Shown here: piece after piece, positions 8,879-16,983 of the stretch
Numbering within the stretch: position 1 is the stretch's first letter
Layout of the letters: each line of letters starts with the position of its first letter
NCBI RefSeq assembly: GCF_003697915.1
Contig: NZ_RCVN01000020.1
Span: 1 to 32,164, forward strand
Origin: Staphylococcus pseudoxylosus
GTDB lineage: Bacteria > Bacillota > Bacilli > Staphylococcales > Staphylococcaceae
Reading direction: 5' to 3'
Length of the DNA: 32,164 nucleotides
Notes under the pieces: generated by a model
What the model was told of the DNA's origin: nothing
Seen by the model: only the letters and a program-made list of their open reading frames with translations
The model's database searches: none
Translations under genes and position numbers: made by a program

Positions 8879-9538
8879 ATGATGATTTATACTTTAGAAG
8901 CTATCTCAACAGGTAAAGTTGAAGATTTACCTTATAGTACTAAACGGCCAATGCGCTCAGCTTTAAATAAAAAGAAATTTGTCGGTAGCATGTGGCTATC
9001 AAAGACCGGATTCGTTGAAGATGAACAAGAATATAAAGGTCACGGTGGCCCTAATAAAGCTGTTTGTCTATACAGTAAGAAAAATTATTCACTGTGGGAA
9101 CAAGATGTGTCAGTACTTCCAGAATATGCGATGTTTGGCGAGAATATCACTGTCTCTGATTTGGACGAAAAAGATGTACACTTTGGAGACCAATTCAAAT
9201 TAGGCGATGCAATATTAGAAGTATCAGAGATTAGAGAGCCATGTTGGAAAATTCAAGAAAAGTACAAAATCCCTAATTTAATTAAGCGTATGTCGACCTC
9301 TGGAAAGACTGGCTTTTATTTTAGAGTTTTAAAAGAAGGTTATGTTCAAGAAGATTCAAATTTGGAGTTAATTAAACAAGCCAATAACGAAACATTACTT
9401 TCAGTTTTTGACTTAAATCAAATCTATTATAGTGATAATAAAAATATTGAGCGTTTAACCTATGCTTTAAAAAACCCATATTTAACAGAAGAAAGAATAT
9501 CCAAACTAGAAAGATTTTTAACACGAGCTAAAAAATAA
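8879..9538 (+). CDS. MOSC-domain protein (YiiM-like)
   Basis: A 219-residue protein with a MOSC domain, the fold of the molybdenum-cofactor sulfurase C-terminus. Visible hallmarks are KGHGGPNKAVCLYS (53-66), GENITVSDL (87-95) and REPCWKIQ (119-126) with the conserved C122. The last ~50 residues form a helical extension like the short domain found in YiiM proteins, which act on N-hydroxylated substrates with molybdenum cofactor in other bacteria. GGAGG lies six bases before the first of two adjacent ATG codons (8879 and 8882). It stands alone, divergent from rpiA. Its substrate cannot be told from sequence. Confidence 0.85.
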   Translation: MMIYTLEAISTGKVEDLPYSTKRPMRSALNKKKFVGSMWLSKTGFVEDEQEYKGHGGPNKAVCLYSKKNYSLWEQDVSVLPEYAMFGENITVSDLDEKDVHFGDQFKLGDAILEVSEIREPCWKIQEKYKIPNLIKRMSTSGKTGFYFRVLKEGYVQEDSNLELIKQANNETLLSVFDLNQIYYSDNKNIERLTYALKNPYLTEERISKLERFLTRAKK

Positions 9539-9542
9539 TTAA

Positions 9543-9593
9543 GGGAGCGGGCCAGAAATCATATGTAACATTTGATTTCTTACACTCGCTCCC
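9543..9593. terminator. Bidirectional terminator, staphylococcal GGGAGCGGG...CAGAAAT-type intergenic hairpin
   Basis: GGGAGCG (9543-9549) pairs with CGCTCCC (9587-9593), and inside it AGAAATCA (9554-9561) pairs with TGATTTCT (9573-9580). On the minus strand it is followed by TTAATTATTTTTT, ending galM; on the plus strand by TATTTCTGCTTT. The GGGAG(N)GGG(N)CAGAAAT pattern resembles a hairpin found at many intergenic sites of S. aureus, as I recall it. A second 10-bp stem is at 9607-9633 (TAGATTAAGG / CCTTAATCTA). Confidence 0.75.
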
Positions 9594-9659
9594 TATTTCT
9601 GCTTTATAGATTAAGGTTAAATACCTTAATCTACCAATCTCGACTCATCGTAAACTATT

Positions 9660-10670
9660 TCATTTCTCTGAAATTTTATATGATGTTTTAGAATAATATG
9701 GCTGATTCGCCTCTAATATAGATGGTGCTTTATCTCCATATAAATTAATATCATTCGGAATACATTGTGTTTCTAAAGTAAAGCCAGAGTGCGCTTTGTA
9801 AATATTGAAGTCACTTTGCCAACCTGTTGTATCATTAAATGTAAATATAACAATATTAGGCATGTCTGTTTTAACAGTTAGTAAGAAATGTTTGTTCTCA
9901 ACTGTCATCTCATTGCCACCTATATCGAACGGATGATCCACACCACCAAAACGTTCCATTTGTTCTTTAACTATTGCATCTTCACTATTAAAAATATCCT
10001 TAAATTGGATGTTTTGTTCATTAAATATATCTACTAGGTTAATCGGGTCTTTCTTCTCAACAATATTATTTTCATCCAATGTATACATATCTAATTTAGA
10101 GCTTGAAATACTGTGATTATCAATAACATTATTGTCTCTATTAAGATTGAAGTATACATGATTCATTGGATTAAACAACGTTTTTTGATTAGATGTAGCT
10201 TTGTATTCAATCGTCCATTTATGGTCAACATCATATGTGTGAACGACTTCTAAATCTATATCTCCAGGAAAGTAGTCGTCTTCACTTTTTAACACCGTAG
10301 TAAAAATCACTTTAACTTGGCCAACTTGCTCTTCAATTTTATAATCAAAAAAGCGTTTATCTAAACCCTTTGGGCCTCCGTGAATATTGTGGGGACCGTT
10401 ATTGGCTTCAAGATTGTATTTCTCACCATCTAGTTCAAATGTTGCATTTGCAATTCTACCACCATATCTTCCAACAGTAGCACCAAAGTTATAAGGGTTT
10501 TCAATATAAAACTCATCTGCTTCAACTACATTACCTAGTACAATATTGTTATCGTCATACTTCCATGAAACAATTCTGGCACCATAGTTGGTGAAAACTA
10601 TTTTCGTGTCTTCATTATCAATTTTAATCAAATCAATACCATTACTTTGACTTTCTACTTTTGCAAACAT
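9660..10670 (-). CDS. galM: Aldose 1-epimerase (mutarotase)
   Basis: Interconverts the alpha and beta anomers of hexoses such as galactose and glucose. It has 336 residues from the chosen start. Active-site features are GPHNIHGG (first His H94), NPMNHVYFNL with the general-acid His H171, and the catalytic-base Glu E300 in GFTLETQ. The ATG at 10670 is nine bases after AAGGGAG; a TTG two codons earlier is only three bases from it and is less likely. No gal or lac genes accompany it. It is followed by hairpins at 9607-9633 and 9543-9593. Confidence 0.93.
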   Translation of the reverse strand: MFAKVESQSNGIDLIKIDNEDTKIVFTNYGARIVSWKYDDNNIVLGNVVEADEFYIENPYNFGATVGRYGGRIANATFELDGEKYNLEANNGPHNIHGGPKGLDKRFFDYKIEEQVGQVKVIFTTVLKSEDDYFPGDIDLEVVHTYDVDHKWTIEYKATSNQKTLFNPMNHVYFNLNRDNNVIDNHSISSSKLDMYTLDENNIVEKKDPINLVDIFNEQNIQFKDIFNSEDAIVKEQMERFGGVDHPFDIGGNEMTVENKHFLLTVKTDMPNIVIFTFNDTTGWQSDFNIYKAHSGFTLETQCIPNDINLYGDKAPSILEANQPYYSKTSYKISEK

Positions 10671-11253
10671 CCTCAATTACTCCCTTTCAAACCCAACGCC
10701 GTTTGTTTAATAGCGATAGGTGTTGTCATGAATAAAACATCAATTTCAAATGCAAGCTAAAAATTGCGAAACTTGAGGGGCTCAAGTGTATTATTTGGCA
10801 ATTTAAAGACTTCATTGTATATCGGACTATTACGAAAACAATAACTAAAATCGCTTATAGTCAAACTATACTGTTACACACACTTTAATCATTGCGATAT
10901 TTGACTGTAAGCCTTATTTCATAATTCACGCTTCCCTCAACCATAAATTATGATTTAGACAACCAGTTAAATATAATAAGTTATCAATTGATATGTATAT
11001 AAAAAATTTCTTATCTATAACATAAGTCTCTTATATTGTAACAATTTATACAAATAATTAGCTATACTATTGTTGAATTTTATCAAACAATATTGAAAAT
11101 TGTTATAGTTTTTTCTATTTTTCACTATTTTTTCATGTATTTTTGCTTATTTCAATATTATCTGAGTTAAAGCTACTAGATAAGGATGAATAACCGATAA
11201 ATAAATTTAAAAAGCTAGAACAATTTTATGCTCTAGCTTCTTATTTTAGTTTT
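10671..11253. other. Gene-free AT-rich intergenic stretch
   Basis: About 580 bp without a convincing coding region. It holds a small hairpin, ACTTGAG (10771-10777), GGG, CTCAAGT (10781-10787), about 100 bp upstream of galM, and the galM promoter must lie in this part. The segment 10970-11160 is extremely AT-rich with ATCAATTGAT and several TTGTTATA- and TATACT-like elements. The right end is the terminator of the ABC exporter operon. No other RNA gene was recognised. Confidence 0.6.
11212..11239 (-). terminator. Terminator of the natAB-like operon
   Basis: AAGCTAGA (11212-11219) and TCTAGCTT (11232-11239) form an 8-bp stem. On the minus strand it runs into TTTTTAAATTT. It begins about 15 nt after the stop codon of the permease gene. 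Confidence 0.75.
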
Positions 11254-12495
11254 TTAATTTTTTTTATTGAAAATGCGTTTCACCGAACTCACAAAACCTT
11301 TATCAAAACTTAAAATTGTATCTTTATAACTACGTACTGCAATCCATAATAATACAAATATCGTTATGATTGACAAGCCTACACTAACCACAATTTCCCA
11401 AGTCGCAACATCTGGTGTAGATGCTCTAACAAACATAACAAAGGGTGACATAAGCGGAATAAAACTAACAATTTTCACAAGCAATGTATCTGGATTCATC
11501 ACACTAAATAATGAGATATAGAAAGCAATCATACTAACTAAAGTCATAGGCATTAATGCCTGATTAATATCTTCAATTCGTGACGTAATTGACCCAAGAA
11601 TTGAGGCTAAAATTATATATGAAAAAATACCTATAATCAACGATACAAAACCTACAACAGCTAATTGAAGTGTTAGTTCATTGGGTTCTACTTTAAATCC
11701 TTGTAACATATCACTGATGTCAAATGTTAAGAAGCATATCACACCTACTATTACAAAAATACTAATTTGCGTTAATGCTACTGCAATTACCCCCGCCATT
11801 TTAGCAAAGAGATGTGTTACCGGTGATACACTTGTGATAATCATTTCGATGACACGTGATGTTTTCTCAGTTGCAATTTCCATTGCAACTTGACTTGCGT
11901 AATTAAATATAATGAAGAACATGAGCATAATACCAAGATAAACGATTGCAGTATTAAAGCCTTTTTGCGCTTCACTTAGATTTGAACTTTTAGCATTATT
12001 AGCAATTACTTCTGATGAGACATCACTTTGAGCTTGTAGTTGCTTTAGTTCTCCTTGAGATAAATCTAGACTATTAGCTACAAATTGAGTTTGAATCGTC
12101 GATAATGTTGCCTTTAATTTTTGTTTATCTTGCTCTGAAACAGTATCTTTACTTAAAATTTTACCTGATAACTTTTGGTTATCATTTAATTTAATGATAT
12201 AAGCTTTATCTAATTTTTCGCTTTCCACTTGTGATCTAGCCTGTTTTTCAGATACTTTATTAAATTTCGCGCCTTCATCCAGTTGATTTCCCTGAGACTT
12301 AATAACTTTATAAATTTCATCATTAGACGATACAACCCCAACTTTATCAGGACCATTATCGAATAAATCAATAATTTTATTAATATTTGATGCGCCGAGC
12401 ATTAGAATTATCACTACAGCCGTGAATATCATAAATGATTTAGCTTTCACTTTATTTTTATAAGTTAGCGAAAATGTAGCCCAAAATTTACTCAT
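11254..12495 (-). CDS. ABC-2-type exporter permease (NatB/YhaP-like)
   Basis: A 413-residue permease: one N-terminal membrane helix (about 20-37), a large extracytoplasmic domain (about 38-180) rich in Lys, Gln and Ser, then five or six C-terminal helices. This is the layout of NatB-type ABC-2 permeases, several of which are linked to sodium or antimicrobial-peptide extrusion. ATG at 12495 is five bases after AGGTGA; a GTG three codons upstream overlaps that site. The gene overlaps the ATPase gene by 8 bp, indicating translational coupling. The substrate cannot be inferred. Confidence 0.88.
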   Translation of the reverse strand: MSKFWATFSLTYKNKVKAKSFMIFTAVVIILMLGASNINKIIDLFDNGPDKVGVVSSNDEIYKVIKSQGNQLDEGAKFNKVSEKQARSQVESEKLDKAYIIKLNDNQKLSGKILSKDTVSEQDKQKLKATLSTIQTQFVANSLDLSQGELKQLQAQSDVSSEVIANNAKSSNLSEAQKGFNTAIVYLGIMLMFFIIFNYASQVAMEIATEKTSRVIEMIITSVSPVTHLFAKMAGVIAVALTQISIFVIVGVICFLTFDISDMLQGFKVEPNELTLQLAVVGFVSLIIGIFSYIILASILGSITSRIEDINQALMPMTLVSMIAFYISLFSVMNPDTLLVKIVSFIPLMSPFVMFVRASTPDVATWEIVVSVGLSIITIFVLLWIAVRSYKDTILSFDKGFVSSVKRIFNKKN

Positions 12496-13387
12496 GAATA
12501 TCACCTACTTTTGCTATAAAGATTTCATTAAGTGATGGTTCTACAACTTGGAAACGCTTAACAAAGCCATATCGTGTAACAACGTCGTAAATTTTTTCTG
12601 CAATCATTTCTGACTCAATGGTCGCTTTAATTTCTCGTTTATTTCTTTCTACATCTATCACCCCTGTAATAGCATCGATTTCAGGCATTTGATGTTCTGT
12701 CTCAATAACTACACGTTTATGGCCATGATTTGATTTCACTTCATCAATAGGTCCTGAAACAACAAGTTCACCTTTATTTAAAATACAGACGTTATCGCAA
12801 AGTTCTTCGACATGCTCCATACGGTGTGAACTGTAAATAATTGTCGTTCCTTCATCATTTAAATCTTGCACTGCAGATTTAAGCAATTCCACATTTACAG
12901 GATCAAGCCCACTAAATGGCTCGTCTAAAATCAATAACTCCGGCTTGTGTAACATACTTGCTAAAAGTTGAATTTTTTGTTGATTTCCTTTAGAAAGCGA
13001 TTCAATTTTCTTTTCTCTATTTTCTTTAATGTTAAAGCGATTTAGCCAATAATCAATTGCTTCAGTAATATCTTTTGATTTCATGCCTTTTAACGTAGCC
13101 AAATACCGCAATTCATCTTCCACTTTCATCTTAGGATGTAAACCACGTTCTTCAGGTAAATAACCAATACGATTATATAACGATCTATCAATTACTTTAT
13201 CATTATATGTGATCGTTCCTTCTGTAATTGGTGTTAACCCTAGAATCATTCTAAAGGTTGTTGTTTTTCCTGCTCCGTTTCTACCTAAAAAACCTAACAT
13301 TTTTCCTTTTTCTAACGAAAGTGAAATATCATTCACAGCAGTAAAATTTTTATATTTTTTCGTGACATGTTCAATAAGTAATGACAT
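12488..13387 (-). CDS. ABC exporter ATP-binding protein (NatA/YhaQ-like)
   Basis: A 299-residue ATPase partner of the downstream permease. Walker A GRNGAGKT is at 35-42, the ABC signature LSKGNQQ at 131-137, Walker B LLILDEP at 151-157 and the H-loop His at 188 (SSHRMEH). The ~80-residue C-terminal extension after the nucleotide-binding domain (VVIETEHQ onward) is usual for this exporter subgroup. The start at 13387 lies ten bases after GAGAGGGG; longer in-frame versions from 13426 lack such a site. The pair is divergent from araB, sharing the 13388-13626 interval. Confidence 0.92.
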   Translation of the reverse strand: MSLLIEHVTKKYKNFTAVNDISLSLEKGKMLGFLGRNGAGKTTTFRMILGLTPITEGTITYNDKVIDRSLYNRIGYLPEERGLHPKMKVEDELRYLATLKGMKSKDITEAIDYWLNRFNIKENREKKIESLSKGNQQKIQLLASMLHKPELLILDEPFSGLDPVNVELLKSAVQDLNDEGTTIIYSSHRMEHVEELCDNVCILNKGELVVSGPIDEVKSNHGHKRVVIETEHQMPEIDAITGVIDVERNKREIKATIESEMIAEKIYDVVTRYGFVKRFQVVEPSLNEIFIAKVGDIHE

Positions 13388-13537
13388 GACATACGAGCCC
13401 CTCTCTTTTGAAATTACTTTAGTCATATCATACCATTTATTCTATTACACATACATTTTAAATTTTAAATTTTATAAGACTATAGCATTTATTTTTAGTA
13501 AAATATATCACCCAACAAAACTCACGATGTCCTTAGC

Positions 13538-13566
13538 TTTACATTAAATAATGTAAGCACTATCAT
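13538..13566 (+). promoter_or_regulatory. araB promoter with palindrome and cre-like site
   Basis: TTTACA (13538-13543), 17 bp, TATCAT (13561-13566) forms a good sigma-A promoter. Inside it lies the perfect dyad TTACATTA-AA-TAATGTAA (13539-13556), a likely operator. TGTAAGCACTATCA (13552-13565) matches the cre consensus at 13 of 14 positions, missing the core G. A regulator and CcpA could both act here. No regulator gene lies nearby. Confidence 0.55.
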
Positions 13567-13626
13567 AAAACTAAATAAGGACTTGATACTTATTGTTCAT
13601 CAATAGCAAATAGGAGGCATAGCAAC

Positions 13627-15243
13627 ATGACTTATAGTATTGGCATTGATTATGGCACCGCTTCAGGTAGAGTGTTTTTAGTGGATACGTCTAACGGGGA
13701 AATTATCTCTACCTACATAAAAGAATATGCACATGACACTATCTCTGAATCTTTAAACGGTAAAGCTTTACCACACAACTATTTTTTACAACATGCTGAA
13801 GACTATACTTCAATTTTAGAAGAAGGTGTTAAACATGTATTAGATGATAGTAATATTAAACTAGATTCTGTTATTGGTATTGGCATTGATTTTACTAGTT
13901 GCACAATTGTGTTCTTAGATGAAGACTTCAAACCATTACATCTTAACCCTGAGTTAAAAGATAACCCACATGCTTATGTAAAATTATGGAAACATCACGG
14001 TGCACAAGATGAAGCAACACAAATGAAAGAAATCAGTGATGAAATAAATCCATCATGGTTGGACTATTATGGACATAGTGTTAACAGTGAATGGATGATA
14101 CCAAAAATATTAGAAGTTAAACATAAAGCGCCCGAAATATTAAACCAAACTGCTTATATCATGGAAGCAGGCGATTACCTCGTAAGTTTACTTACCGATA
14201 AAAACATTCGTTCTAATTGTGGTATTGGATTTAAAGGCTTTTACAATGAAAATGATGGCTTTAATTATGATTTTTTTGAAGCTGTAGACCCAGAATTACC
14301 TGAAATTGTAAAAAACAAATGCGAAGCCTCTGTAGTACACATCGGCGAAAGCGCGGGTAATCTGAGTGAATATTATCAACAATTGTGGGGTCTCTCTGAT
14401 AACGTTGAAATATCACCTTATATCATTGATGCTCATTCAGGTGTATTAGGTGTAGGTGCAATCGAACAAGGTGAATTTACGCCAGTAATTGGGACAAGTA
14501 CTTGCCACCTTATGTTAGACCCTAAACAGCAACCTATTCCTGCGATAACTGGTTCTGTTAAAGATGCAATTATCCCTGGATTATATGCTTATGAAGCTGG
14601 ACAAGCTGCCGTGGGTGATTTATTCAATTACGCTACAGAACTTGCGCCAAAAGCAATTGTAGATCAAGCTGAACAACATGGACTTTCTATTTTTGAATAC
14701 TTAGAAAAGCGTGCTAGCGAAATAGCCATTGACGAGCAACATGTTACAGTGCTTGATTGGCATAACGGCAATCGTAGTATTTTAAGTGATAGTCATTTAA
14801 CTGGAAGTATTTTGGGCTTAACATTACAAACGCCTTATGAAATGATCTATCGTGCTCACATCGAATCAACTGCATTCGGTACTAAAATGATTATGCAACA
14901 ATTCGAAAATAATCATATCCCCGTACACACGGTATACGCTGCTGGTGGCATTCCAATTAAGAGCGCTCTCTTAGTTGATATTTATGCAAACGTACTTAAT
15001 AAAGAAATTGTAGTCATTGATTCAAGCAACGCTACTGCTTTAGGCGCTGCAATGTTAGGTGCAAACGTAGGTGGTGCATATGGATCATTAAAAGAAACTG
15101 TACAACAAATGAAACAACCTATATATTATCGTAAACAACCAGAACCAGAAAAAGTAAAACAATATGAACGACTATTCCAAAGATACAAGTCATTACATGA
15201 CTTATTAGGTAAAACACATCCCAATCTTTCATATATTGATTAG
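13627..15243 (+). CDS. araB: Ribulokinase (FGGY carbohydrate kinase)
   Basis: Phosphorylates L-ribulose (or a related pentulose) with ATP. At 538 residues it has AraB length. The N-terminal nucleotide fold starts GIDYGTASGRVFLVD (6-20); GIGIDFTSCT (84-93) and VKLWKHH (118-124) are AraB-like. D268 in DAHSGVLGVG is the probable catalytic base, and GTSTCHLML is at 289-297. AAGGIPIKS in the last third is the FGGY-type signature. AGGAGG lies nine bases before the ATG. Neither araA (isomerase) nor araD (epimerase) is in the window, so the source of ribulose is unclear; the neighbours are an ABC exporter and a DUF805 protein. The AraB subfamily is likely, the substrate less certain. Confidence 0.9.
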   Translation: MTYSIGIDYGTASGRVFLVDTSNGEIISTYIKEYAHDTISESLNGKALPHNYFLQHAEDYTSILEEGVKHVLDDSNIKLDSVIGIGIDFTSCTIVFLDEDFKPLHLNPELKDNPHAYVKLWKHHGAQDEATQMKEISDEINPSWLDYYGHSVNSEWMIPKILEVKHKAPEILNQTAYIMEAGDYLVSLLTDKNIRSNCGIGFKGFYNENDGFNYDFFEAVDPELPEIVKNKCEASVVHIGESAGNLSEYYQQLWGLSDNVEISPYIIDAHSGVLGVGAIEQGEFTPVIGTSTCHLMLDPKQQPIPAITGSVKDAIIPGLYAYEAGQAAVGDLFNYATELAPKAIVDQAEQHGLSIFEYLEKRASEIAIDEQHVTVLDWHNGNRSILSDSHLTGSILGLTLQTPYEMIYRAHIESTAFGTKMIMQQFENNHIPVHTVYAAGGIPIKSALLVDIYANVLNKEIVVIDSSNATALGAAMLGANVGGAYGSLKETVQQMKQPIYYRKQPEPEKVKQYERLFQRYKSLHDLLGKTHPNLSYID

Positions 15244-15265
15244 TCATTTTAGTATTATATAAACA

Positions 15266-15311
15266 AACATAGGAGTCTGAGATATCAATTGATATCTCAG
15301 ACTCCTATGTT
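15266..15311. repeat. 46-bp perfect palindrome after araB (possible terminator)
   Basis: Left arm AACATAGGAGTCTGAGATATC, right arm its exact reverse complement, meeting at AATT with no spacer; the centre is 15288/15289. It begins 23 bp after the araB stop. There is no T-run on either side, only ATTT-poor flanks, so it differs from a standard terminator, although such a stem would stall RNA polymerase. Confidence 0.8.
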
Positions 15312-15332
15312 GATTTCTATGGTCAAATACAT

Positions 15333-15375
15333 AACAAACAAGATGACTTTAATATTTAAAGTCATCTTGTTTGTT
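15333..15375. terminator. 20-bp perfect inverted repeat over the DUF805 stop codon
   Basis: The left arm (15333-15352, starting AACAAACAAGATG) and right arm (15356-15375) are perfect complements with a 3-nt loop. The arms contain the last codons and the TAA of the DUF805 gene. T-rich ends (TTGTTTGTT) on both strands suit a bidirectional terminator for araB and the convergent DUF805 gene. Confidence 0.75.
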
Positions 15376-16050
15376 TTCTTGCTTTTTACTTTCATCAAAT
15401 GACTCAACATCATATTTAAATTGTTGTGAGTGACGGTCATCATTTTGAAAATCCTCAGTATTGAATGAATTTGAATGCTCACTTTGTGTATGGTCTGAAG
15501 ATTGAATATGTTGCCCATATTTATGACTACTGCCATATTTATTGGTCTTTCTTTCACTATCCAAACATGCAATAACAATCATATAAATACCTAATCCTAG
15601 ATTAAGCAAGCCAAAAACAATCAAAATAATATTAGTTAATATATTTGTTTCATTCGGATCATTTTGCTCCATAACAAAATTAACCACATTAGCAATCAAT
15701 GAGATTCCCAAATAAACTAATGGCATGATCATTGTTCTACCTGTATCATGGAACCTTCTTATTAATATGGCCCAGTTTGGAATAAACGTAGCTATAGAAT
15801 AAATACCCGCATAGATGATACTTAACAACAATAAAAGCACGCCTAGTCCTACTGTAGAATCATTAGTCCCAGAAGCACTCGCTAAAATCATAAAGAGACC
15901 TGTGAATCCTATTACAATTGCAGGTGCCAAGAATATAATATGCCATAATACCATAAACCAATATTCACTTCTACGGGACCGACCAGTAAAGTTAACATAG
16001 TTTTTCCAATATAATTTAAGCGCTTGTCCAAAACCTATTTTCCTCTCCAT
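15349..16050 (-). CDS. DUF805 membrane protein
   Basis: A 233-residue integral membrane protein. The DUF805 hallmarks are FTGRSRRSEYW (21-31) and RRFHDTGRT (98-106). Four membrane segments are seen at about 32-56, 68-92, 107-127 and 136-161. The tail from 165 onward is hydrophilic, rich in Ser, His, Asp and Gln, and is not part of the domain. AGAGGGAG precedes the ATG. It stands alone, convergent with araB and divergent from the glycosylase gene. The function of DUF805 proteins is not known to me. Confidence 0.85.
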   Translation of the reverse strand: MERKIGFGQALKLYWKNYVNFTGRSRRSEYWFMVLWHIIFLAPAIVIGFTGLFMILASASGTNDSTVGLGVLLLLLSIIYAGIYSIATFIPNWAILIRRFHDTGRTMIMPLVYLGISLIANVVNFVMEQNDPNETNILTNIILIVFGLLNLGLGIYMIVIACLDSERKTNKYGSSHKYGQHIQSSDHTQSEHSNSFNTEDFQNDDRHSQQFKYDVESFDESKKQENKQDDFKY

Positions 16051-16251
16051 AATCTCCCTCTTTTCATTTTCATTTGTTTAAGATAAGATTTATTTTGTAC
16101 TAGATTTTAATAGGTCATATGTAAAAACCTACTAACCTTATCATAAAATAGTGTAACAAAATATAACCTTAGTAGTAACACAATTTTACAAATTTTTAAA
16201 AAAATATCGAAAAAAATTTAAATTTACAAACTATATATTGGAGGGCAATTT

Positions 16252-16869
16252 ATGGATTTTATACAACGAGATACTGTTACAATTGCCAAAGACTTATTAG
16301 GGGTGCGTGTCATCTATCACGATGAATTACAAACTTATACTGGCTATATAGTAGAAACAGAGGCCTATGTAGGCAAAAAAGATCGTGCAGCACATGGATT
16401 TAATGGCAAGCGAACGCCCAAAGTTGAGTCATTATATAAAATGGGTGGCACCATATACGCGCACGTTATGCATACACACTTGCTCATTAATTTTGTAACT
16501 CAATTAGACGGTCAACCTGAAGGCGTATTAATCAGAGCGATAGAGCCTGAAGAAGGTATCGAGGCGATGTCACACAATCGAGGCAAATTAGGTTTTGACT
16601 TAACAAATGGTCCCGGAAAATGGACTAAAGCGTTTAATATTCCAAGACATCTAGATGGCTCTAAAATCAATGAAGGTCGTTTACAAATAGATACTAAAAA
16701 TAGAAAATATCCTAAAGTAATTGAATCAAGTGGCCGTATAGGAATACCCAATAAAGGTGAATGGACAAATAAACCTTTACGTTTTACTGTACAAGGCAAT
16801 CCATATGTTTCAAGAATGCGAAAATCTGATATGAAGCACCCTGATATAACTTGGCGTAATTCATACTAG
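16252..16869 (+). CDS. 3-methyladenine DNA glycosylase (AAG/MPG family)
   Basis: Removes alkylated purines from DNA to start base-excision repair. It has 205 residues, normal for the bacterial AAG family. [20 protein letters not shown] (33-52) contains the probable catalytic Glu E35. [14 protein letters not shown] (93-106) and [12 protein letters not shown] (117-128) are further family blocks. GGAGGG lies six bases before the ATG. It is monocistronic and divergent from the DUF805 gene, with a strong terminator at 16893. Confidence 0.95.
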   Translation: MDFIQRDTVTIAKDLLGVRVIYHDELQTYTGYIVETEAYVGKKDRAAHGFNGKRTPKVESLYKMGGTIYAHVMHTHLLINFVTQLDGQPEGVLIRAIEPEEGIEAMSHNRGKLGFDLTNGPGKWTKAFNIPRHLDGSKINEGRLQIDTKNRKYPKVIESSGRIGIPNKGEWTNKPLRFTVQGNPYVSRMRKSDMKHPDITWRNSY

Positions 16870-16892
16870 CAGTAATAACTTTGTCTTTATAT

Positions 16893-16936
16893 ATAATAAG
16901 AGGTTGAGACATATAATCGTCTCAACCTCTTATTAT
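16893..16936. terminator. Bidirectional terminator between the glycosylase and nhaC-like genes
   Basis: ATAATAAGAGGTTGAGAC (16893-16910) pairs over 18 bp with its complement at 16919-16936, with an 8-base loop. The genes on both sides converge on it. The AGGTTGAGAC stem core resembles other staphylococcal intergenic hairpins. Confidence 0.85.
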
Positions 16937-16983
16937 TTGCTAAACAAACGTCATAGTTACCTGTTAATAATTCAGCTGGAAAT

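Noticed and set aside
15297..15578. 93-residue reverse-strand reading frame
   Set aside because: It overlaps the DUF805 gene in another frame, lies on the palindromes, has no ribosome binding site and no protein-like composition.
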